From Nemertoderma westbladi (lineage: Eukaryota; Xenacoelomorpha; Nemertodermatida; Nemertodermatidae): a stretch of DNA of 64,000 bases. Location: NCBI GenBank assembly GCA_032718475.1, contig JAUCBJ010001214.1, positions 43,501 to 107,500 of the forward strand. Direction: 5' to 3'. The notes under the pieces were generated by a model that did not search any database, had not been told where the DNA came from, and saw nothing but the letters and a program-made list of their open reading frames with translations. This document shows positions 58,501 to 64,000 of this stretch, one piece after another (within the stretch, counting starts at the first letter, position 1; each line of letters starts with the position of its first letter). A program made the translations under genes and the position numbers.

Positions 58501-61500
58501 TACGCTAGCAGATCCACAGCTTCCTGATGTAGATGCTTGGTTTTAAAAAAACCAACACATCATTTTTTTAGTGCACCGAGTATATATATATTCAATTATC
58601 ATTACATTTATATATTTAAACATTTAGACGCAGTACTCGTACAATTTATTTGCATCGCTTCGCTCGTACTGTTTCCCTAGGGCGCTACTTGATTTAAGTG
58701 GTTATAAATTGTATTTCATCCGGACAATAAATGTTTCTCTGCGGGACACTACTGTACACCATGTCCTGGAATATAGTGTCGTTATTCTGGTACATGAAAC
58801 ATGTACCCCTTGTTATACTAATCATTTCAAGTGTTTGAAAAAAGTGCCTCCAGCGATATTGCACTAGTCGTACTGCAGTTATTCTTCAATGTAAAATAAA
58901 AATAATTGAATTTGGATGGGAAATAGCTGAGATAGGGGCATTCGAAAGTTGCATGTATTTTCTTCCGCTACAGACCATTTATTCTATTTAATATATACAC
59001 AATGTTCTAGAACATTTTGGTTATGTATAAAAATATCCACGTACGCGTACTAGTATTATTATATAGGCATTGCACTGTTGCCAAGCTACAACTTAGGATA
59101 TGGCTACTGACCGGACCCTCTAAATACCGTATTGAAGCTTTATATTTGATTGATATTTTACTTGTGTATTATTGACCGGACCCTTATTACCTCAACTTTG
59201 TGACCGGACCCATTTTGTAACATGTGTTAAGTTTCGTTTATTGTTTTGGTTCCCCCAACATCAACCCCAACCCCCAGAATCTCATTAAGATTTGTAGAAA
59301 AAATTGGGGGGGGGGGGGGGGGGGGGGGTCAAGGTATCTGAATAACGACACTATATTCCCATGTCATGGTGTAATAGTATGAACTGTTAACAAAGTATTG
59401 GTGATTTGGGAAATTATGGACTTAGGATTTGAGTATCTAAGGTTTACCTGTTTGAGTTGCCCAACAATTTCTTCGCATTTTGAACTCAGAATCTTCTTAT
59501 CCTCGAGTAGCTGATCTATAAAGTTCACTTTGAGTTGAACTTTAGCGTCGTAATCGGCTTGCATTCCCTTCAGTCTCTTCCGCATCTCCTGGTAAACAGG
59601 TTTATTTATGTGACAATTATTTACATCCTTGTATAGTTGTGTAAAGTAGCACCTTACTTTACTTTACAGCGTGCTAATGTAACATGTACCATTACGACGA
59701 AACGCTTCCGGATAAAAAAATAGAATATTAAACTTGTATTGTAAAAAAAGTAACATTGATTGAGTGTAATAAAACTAGTATGGTAACAGTCTCATCATTT
59801 ATAAACTTGAGTTAAATATTTTTCTACTTAAATCGCCGCTATAGTAAATAAGATAAGAATCCGCTATGCAAAATGAATAAACCCAGAAGTCTGTGTTTAA
59901 TACTCGGATGGTCTGAGCATGTTTAAACACCATAAGCACGGCACATTCACAATCTGTACTTAGAAGAATTCCCTAATAGTAATAATTAATCTATCAAATC
60001 ATATGGGTGATGAGGCGTCGATCTTAATATAAGTTGAACCTTGGAATACGGTATGTATTTAGTGAGACCACATGCTGCGTCTTTGTGAGGAATGTGATCG
60101 GTCTGCAGTTATCCAGTCTATCGCTAGAGGGCGAAAACCCCGAAAGTGTAAACTTCTCCAATATCTTTGTTTAACGTAAACTTAACGCATCCTCATTGAT
60201 ATTTTGTGAAAAGACGATTTTCGTATATCAACTGGAGTTAAGTACACTTGTTATATACGCTCCCGTGCTGCGCGAAGGCCTAAAAAGTGAATCTATGTAA
60301 ACAAAGATAATGAAATATCGTATGCGATATGTAGAACTCGGAAGTATTAAAAACCGGATGTAACATCAGGGTAGGAAACCATTGCTGATGAAAATAGAAA
60401 ATGTATAACTTTTGTTGTGCAACCTTAGGTGCAACCTTAGGTGCAACATTTTAGATTCTGAATTGGTCGGACATCGAAGTAGAAAGTTACATTTAGCAGG
60501 ACCGATAAAGTCGGCTGGTTGGTGTTAGCTAATACTTTAAATATATTAATAATAACTTATATAACCAGTATTTTTTGAGAAGTGAACCGAAACGCGACAA
60601 TCTTAGAGCAAATACCAAGTTACAGGTTCAGTTGCATTGTAAGGAAATCGAATAGTGATGTAAAGTCTACAATACCTCGCTACTCCTAGTTAATGTCCAT
60701 CTGTATGTGATATTGTGACATCAAAAGTTATAAAAAATCCAACATTGGTGTGCATAATTTACAATATTGATATTACCCCTAAAGCTTTGCAGCTTATTTT
60801 CAAGGGGGTCCTTTATGTTACTTGGTTACGAATACATACAATATTACTCAATAATCACTAAACTAACATAAAACAAATATAAAACGATAATTCATTATAA
60901 TCATAATGTAGAACTTTAGCGAGAGCGTGACAATACTTTAGTACTATTTTAGTCCTTGTAAAATTATTTAAAAATTAAAATATTAACTATTAATCATATT
61001 AAATACAATTATACTCAGACGTGTGAAAAAATATGAAAAATAAATATAAAATAATAAAATAAAAAAACATAAAAATTCATTTTTTAAAAATATTATTAAA
61101 GTAAAAAATATAAAGATGAAAAATTATAAAGTTAAAGTAGAAAGTTAATTATTACCTACCTTATCCTGATCCTTGGCGTGGACCATCGTCAACTCTCTCT
61201 GCTGATTCAACGACTTCTGCAGTAGATCCACGCTGCGTCGCTTCTCTTCCAGTTCGGCGCGAAGCTTTATAACCAGAGTGGTCAGCTCGTCAGCGGTCTG
61301 GGAGGCTAGAGCGAGAGTCTCCTCGCTGGAAGGGAGTACTGGGGCAGAACCGTCTGGCGGAACCAGCCCTACAGAACCATCCCTGGCGCTAAGATGCTCT
61401 AACTCTTCCTTGTCGAGATCGTCTAAGAAGTTCATGATGTTTCGAAGTTTCTTTTCCGTTTCATCTCTAGTCGAATCAACCTGTTTAGAACTACCATCTG

Positions 61501-63612
61501 TTTCACTCGCCGATGATTTGTTGGGTTTATTTTCCTTCCGAACCACTTCGCTTCTACTAACAACACTCAACGATTGGAACCACTTGGACATGTCATCCGC
61601 CTCTTGACGTTTCTTCTCTAGTGTTTCCTCGAGGTCGTCTATCCATCCAACTGCTTTCTTTCGCGACTCTTCCACATCTACGTGTTGTACCGCCGGCGGC
61701 TCTTCCAACAACTTAATTGTGTCTAACAGATCGTCTATAGTGGTTTTGGATTGTTTCTCAACGGGTGAGTCTATCGTTTTAGGTGTGTCGCTTTGAGGTT
61801 GATCATTTACGATATTCGTGGGTTTATTAAGAGGAGAATCCTTCTGTTTATTGGGTTTATTACGGTTTATTTGGGAGGTTTTACTTGATGCCGAGACTAA
61901 ATTGCCGTCTTTATTTAAGAAGTGCATGTTCCTCGCATTTGGATGGAAATGAGGATTAACTGCTGTTTTGTTGTCGTCAGCGGTAAAAGTTACTCCGTCT
62001 TGGGTTCACAGAGTTTCACAAACATTGGGGCGAGTCTGAATTGTGAGCCATGAGCGAACGGTTAAAATAATTATACTAAGGTCAAACACCTTGACCGTCA
62101 CACTAGGATGCATTTTCGGTCGTTTCCACCGTTAAAAGGTAAATCCTCAAATTAATTTGCATTATAAAGATCACACTGTCATTCAGCAGATGTTAGAGGA
62201 ATATCAAAGGCTGACAATCAAGTTCGTCTCGCCTGCTGGCTGCCGTAGAATTAGATCATGCTCAGGCTGAACAGTTCTCGAAATTGTAAAATGCCTCATT
62301 AGTTAATATCATAAACCCTGTGCAGCACGCGCTGTGCATAAACCGGGCCGTTAATAACCCTAGTATAATGATAACTATTCGCTGATACCGTTCTTCTGCA
62401 CGAAGGCATGTTATTTTTCTTATATATTTATTTTGCAATTTGTTATGCGTATAAAGGACATCCAACTATCGACAGCTTAAGTTAAAGCGTATTTTAACGG
62501 GATATTTTCAACAAATTTATTATACATCATATTTAAAATGAAATTACAAATGAAATTTTAAAAATATTAAATAATATATATATATATAGGCCTACGTATT
62601 TGAAACTTGTCAAAAACTGGAACCCAAGACGCAGTAATTAATACCCACCTATTGAGGGATTGTAATAATTTGGTTGGGGGGAATTAGTGTCGTTATCATT
62701 GGAAGGTTTTATTAGCGGAGTTCCTGAAGTTGTTGGTGGCGATTTCTCACCATTTCTCACTAATTTTTCCACAGCGCGAGTACGACTTGCCGATGGTAAC
62801 TTCTTAATTCCTTCCACCGATTGCCCAACCTGCCATTGAACCCGATGACGTTCTCTCGCTAGCTCCAACTGTTTCGCTTGTCTTTTAGCGATCAACATCT
62901 TAATAACCTTCTCATGTTGCCGCTCTAAACATCTTCTGTACCAGGATTGTATCTTAGAAGCAGCTCGATTGCACACAATCACATAATGTCTAGCGTCGTC
63001 TGTATCTATAGGAGTTCTAGGTATCTGTTGGTGATTATTTACTGACTGGATTCCCAATTTCTTGCGATTATTAGATGGTAAAGTTTGTTTAGCTCGCGGG
63101 TTGAGAGTTTTACCGAGTTGTAACTTAGAGACTTTATGAGAATGAGGTAAATGTCTTCTAGATGCGCTATTAATAGTACTATTACTTCTACTAGAAAGTA
63201 TCTGCCAAGCTTTCCCTTGAAGAGTTATATCGCTGGAATCACCCTTTCCAATGTCACCATTAGGTCTTTCAACAGATGCTTTATATTCGTCGCTACTGGC
63301 AACATCAATAAAAAATGATTCAACCTCATTGATATTGTCAGTGACTTGTTGAGCCTCACTGTTTGACGCAGTTCGGTGTCTGGAATGTCCCTCAGACTTT
63401 CTGTTATATGAGGCGCTCCCCTGTATTAGTAATGTGGGGGAGTCCAGTGAGTCATGATGGTTCATGTTGTAGGATCTGTTGGAAGTCGCTGAAGATGGTC
63501 TATTATAGTTGGAACGTACTGAAGATGGTTTAGTGTGATTGGCAGGAGATCCGAAATGGCTGCCGGTGAGATGCAAGTTGGAGTTACCGAAATTACTATC
63601 CTTTGTATTCAT
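52233..63612 (-). CDS. CEP131: Centrosomal protein CEP131 (AZI1), seven coding exons
   Basis: The host gene. It encodes a centriolar-satellite protein needed for cilium and flagellum formation. Coding exons (minus): 63612-62649, 61959-61160, 59588-59448, 57447-56926, 54291-54043, 53168-52927, 52530-52233. All introns are GT-AG and the phases agree (1, 0, 0, 0, 0, 2), giving 3216 nt and 1071 residues, against 1083 in human. Family landmarks in order: IQ motif ASKIQSWYRRCLERQ (about 218-232), IMNFLDDLDKEE, FIDQLLEDKKILSSKCEE, TKRIKEITVKGLEPEIQKMI, KYESEIREMEQSERQ, and the ending EEVHKRVKQAI ... LEGLLEQQRKQ. The C-terminal half is nearly all coiled coil. The start is the first ATG of exon 1. The exon 2 acceptor is the least certain boundary. 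Introns 4 and 6 and the 3' end carry repeats made from exon edges. Confidence 0.92.
52531..52926 (-). other. CEP131 intron 6 with small repeats
   Basis: Contains about three 59-bp units (AACGTTCGGTTAGGGAAATA core, starts near 52611, 52670 and 52729), a 20-base C-run (52823-52842), and a partial copy of the exon 6 end (about 52850-52872). Confidence 0.75.
52927..53168 (-). CDS. CEP131: CEP131 exon 6
   Basis: 242 nt, acceptor CAACCAG|GTGGAG, ending GGGACAG|GTTAGT in phase 2. It encodes KYESEIREMEQSERQTMERY. The donor region is partly repeated inside the intron at about 52850-52872. Confidence 0.9.
53169..54042 (-). other. CEP131 intron 5
   Basis: 874 bp, AT-rich. Nothing further is recognised. 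Confidence 0.6.
54043..54291 (-). CDS. CEP131: CEP131 exon 5
   Basis: 249 nt, 83 codons, acceptor GCGTTTAG|GTTTTAGATCAG, donor AACAG|GTTGGC. It encodes VLDQMRLEYDRQKEND to DREIDTVIGRLEEDYNKQ, coiled coil. Confidence 0.88.
54430..56925. repeat. 41-bp array in CEP131 intron 4 carrying the exon 4 splice donor
   Basis: About 60 units, read on the plus strand as CTCCCAGTTCACTAACCTTC then TGATTGGCCTCCTCCGCTCG. On the minus strand each full unit contains GAGGCCAATCAGAAG|GTTAGTGAACTGGGAGG, which is the end of exon 4, the 5' splice site and the intron start. Some units are shortened to CACTTCTCATTGG. A longer block repeats after about 599 bp (landmark CTCCGTTTGC at 54791 and 55390). Confidence 0.93.
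56926..57447 (-). CDS. CEP131: CEP131 exon 4 (source of the intron 4 repeat)
   Basis: 522 nt, 174 codons, acceptor TTTCAG|GTTGAC. It encodes a long coiled coil with GLEPEIQKMIAQHKQEVKKL. The donor is CAGAAG|GTTAGTG. The last 20 or so coding bases plus this donor are the unit repeated in intron 4. Confidence 0.92.
57448..59447 (-). other. CEP131 intron 3 with MITE and G-runs
   Basis: 2.0 kb. It contains the element at 57871-58314 and two long G-runs (58269-58292, 59306-59328). The rest is AT-rich and unrecognised. Confidence 0.6.
57871..58314. mobile_element. 444-bp MITE with ACCGTATTTACTCGAATAAA end
   Basis: The left end ACCGTATTTACTCGAATAAA and the complement of the right end (AACGTGTTTACCCGAGTAAG) match at about 19 of 24 positions, as imperfect terminal inverted repeats. 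The interior repeats GGCGTTTATTCG and GGCGTTTAAGTT several times. There is no coding sequence. Confidence 0.6.
59448..59588 (-). CDS. CEP131: CEP131 exon 3
   Basis: 141 nt, 47 codons, both ends in phase 0 (TTTACCAG|GAG, CAG|GTAAAC). It encodes the conserved FIDQLLEDKKILSSKCEEIV segment. Confidence 0.9.
59589..61159 (-). other. CEP131 intron 2
   Basis: 1.57 kb, AT-rich, with short repeats such as GTGCAACCTTAG near 60420. No gene is seen. Confidence 0.6.
61160..61959 (-). CDS. CEP131: CEP131 exon 2
   Basis: The acceptor CAGCAG|TTAATCC restores the phase from exon 1. The nearer GCGAG acceptor would not. It ends GATAAG|GTAGGT. It encodes the DDLLDTIKLLEE and MNFLDDLDKEE blocks and the start of the coiled coil (LRAELEEKRRSVDLLQKSLN). 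Confidence 0.8.
61960..62648 (-). other. CEP131 intron 1
   Basis: 689 bp. Nothing is recognised besides the splice sites. Confidence 0.6.
62649..63612 (-). CDS. CEP131: CEP131 exon 1 (start, IQ motif)
   Basis: 964 nt from ATG (MNTKDSNFGN) to the donor AG|GTGGGT. The product is Ser/Asn-rich and probably disordered, then has an IQ calmodulin-type motif and a basic helix. It ends in phase 1. Any upstream non-coding exon is not visible. Confidence 0.85.
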
Positions 63613-64000
63613 TATTAAATTTGCTTAGGTCTATATTATTATGATCATAATTCTGAACTGCAAACTTTCAAAATAAAAACTGTAATTTAGGCCTAACTGA
63701 CGGTAAATGGTAACCATAAATGGTAAATGCAGAAATGGTAAATGCCGTAGGCCTACCCTCCCTTCATCCACTCACCAAGGTCAGAACGTCCAGCATTTCC
63801 ATTCAAACAAAAACAATAAATAAATATAGATACCTACCGGTAGGCTTTCCGGTATGGACTGGACACACAATTAGCTACCGCCTACCGGTCTGCCGGCAGC
63901 CGGTAGCTAAGTAGGCATTATAGTATATTAGTAACTATTATAGTTGTATTATTATTATACTATTATACTAGTTCTATTTTCTATTATAGTAACAATTAAC
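63613..64000 (-). other. Upstream region of CEP131
   Basis: Expected to hold the 5' UTR and promoter. It contains several CTACCGG/CCGGTAG inverted motifs (about 63835-63905) and no clear core promoter element. Confidence 0.35.

Overview
This is a stretch of an animal nuclear genome, AT-rich and probably from a marine invertebrate. Three things point there: a host gene with spliceosomal introns (a full-length CEP131/AZI1 orthologue of 1071 predicted residues on the minus strand), BEL/Pao and Gypsy LTR retrotransposons, and very dense minisatellites and MITE-like inverted repeats. The sequence does not fix the phylum. No bacterial-type gene or rRNA gene is visible, and the only tRNA-like sequence is degenerate.

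Left part (1-40956): retrotransposons, all on the minus strand. Three copies of one BEL/Pao family are present. Copy P (1-6225, cut by the window edge) holds the RT, RNase H, integrase and C-terminal part of pol, a 1.7-kb spacer, and the start of a third ORF. It is joined in frame to a GC-rich Gypsy pol fragment (about 6226-8621). Copy A (9939-25103) is complete from LTR to LTR. Its LTRs are nearly identical and its target duplication is GGATC. It lies inside a 42-bp minisatellite, whose two halves are 9082-9938 and 25104-29869. A has lost RT, most of RNase H and integrase through two internal deletions. It keeps gag, a broken protease region and an intact 1417-codon ORF3. Copy C (29870-40956) has a 5' LTR, leader, gag and nearly complete pol, and pol runs straight into the 42-bp array. 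Read together, the copies give the family layout: LTR (1.2 kb), leader (2.25 kb), gag-pol in one frame, spacer (1.6-1.7 kb), ORF3 (4.25 kb), LTR, about 18-19 kb in all. ORF3 occupies the place of env but looks like an intracellular nucleic-acid-binding protein: a degenerate 3'-5' exonuclease-like region, tandem CCHC knuckles and a basic tail. It is the best candidate here for something undescribed.

Middle part (40957-52232): no gene that I can support. It holds a small transposon with 32-bp terminal inverted repeats around a tRNA-like core (41073-41448), other MITEs and long palindromes (42979-43168, 43305-43333, 43467-43828), a 4.6-kb array of 25-bp units (44512-49150), a 14/28-bp array (49590-50080), a G-rich 21-bp array (50222-51205) and a TCCCACTAC-type array (51838-52254).

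Right part (52233-63612): CEP131, a centriolar-satellite and ciliogenesis protein, in seven coding exons whose phases all agree. Tandem repeats have grown from its own exon boundaries. About 60 copies of a 41-bp unit in intron 4 each carry the end of exon 4 with its 5' splice site. The exon 6 donor is partly duplicated, and the stop codon lies in a unit that recurs downstream.
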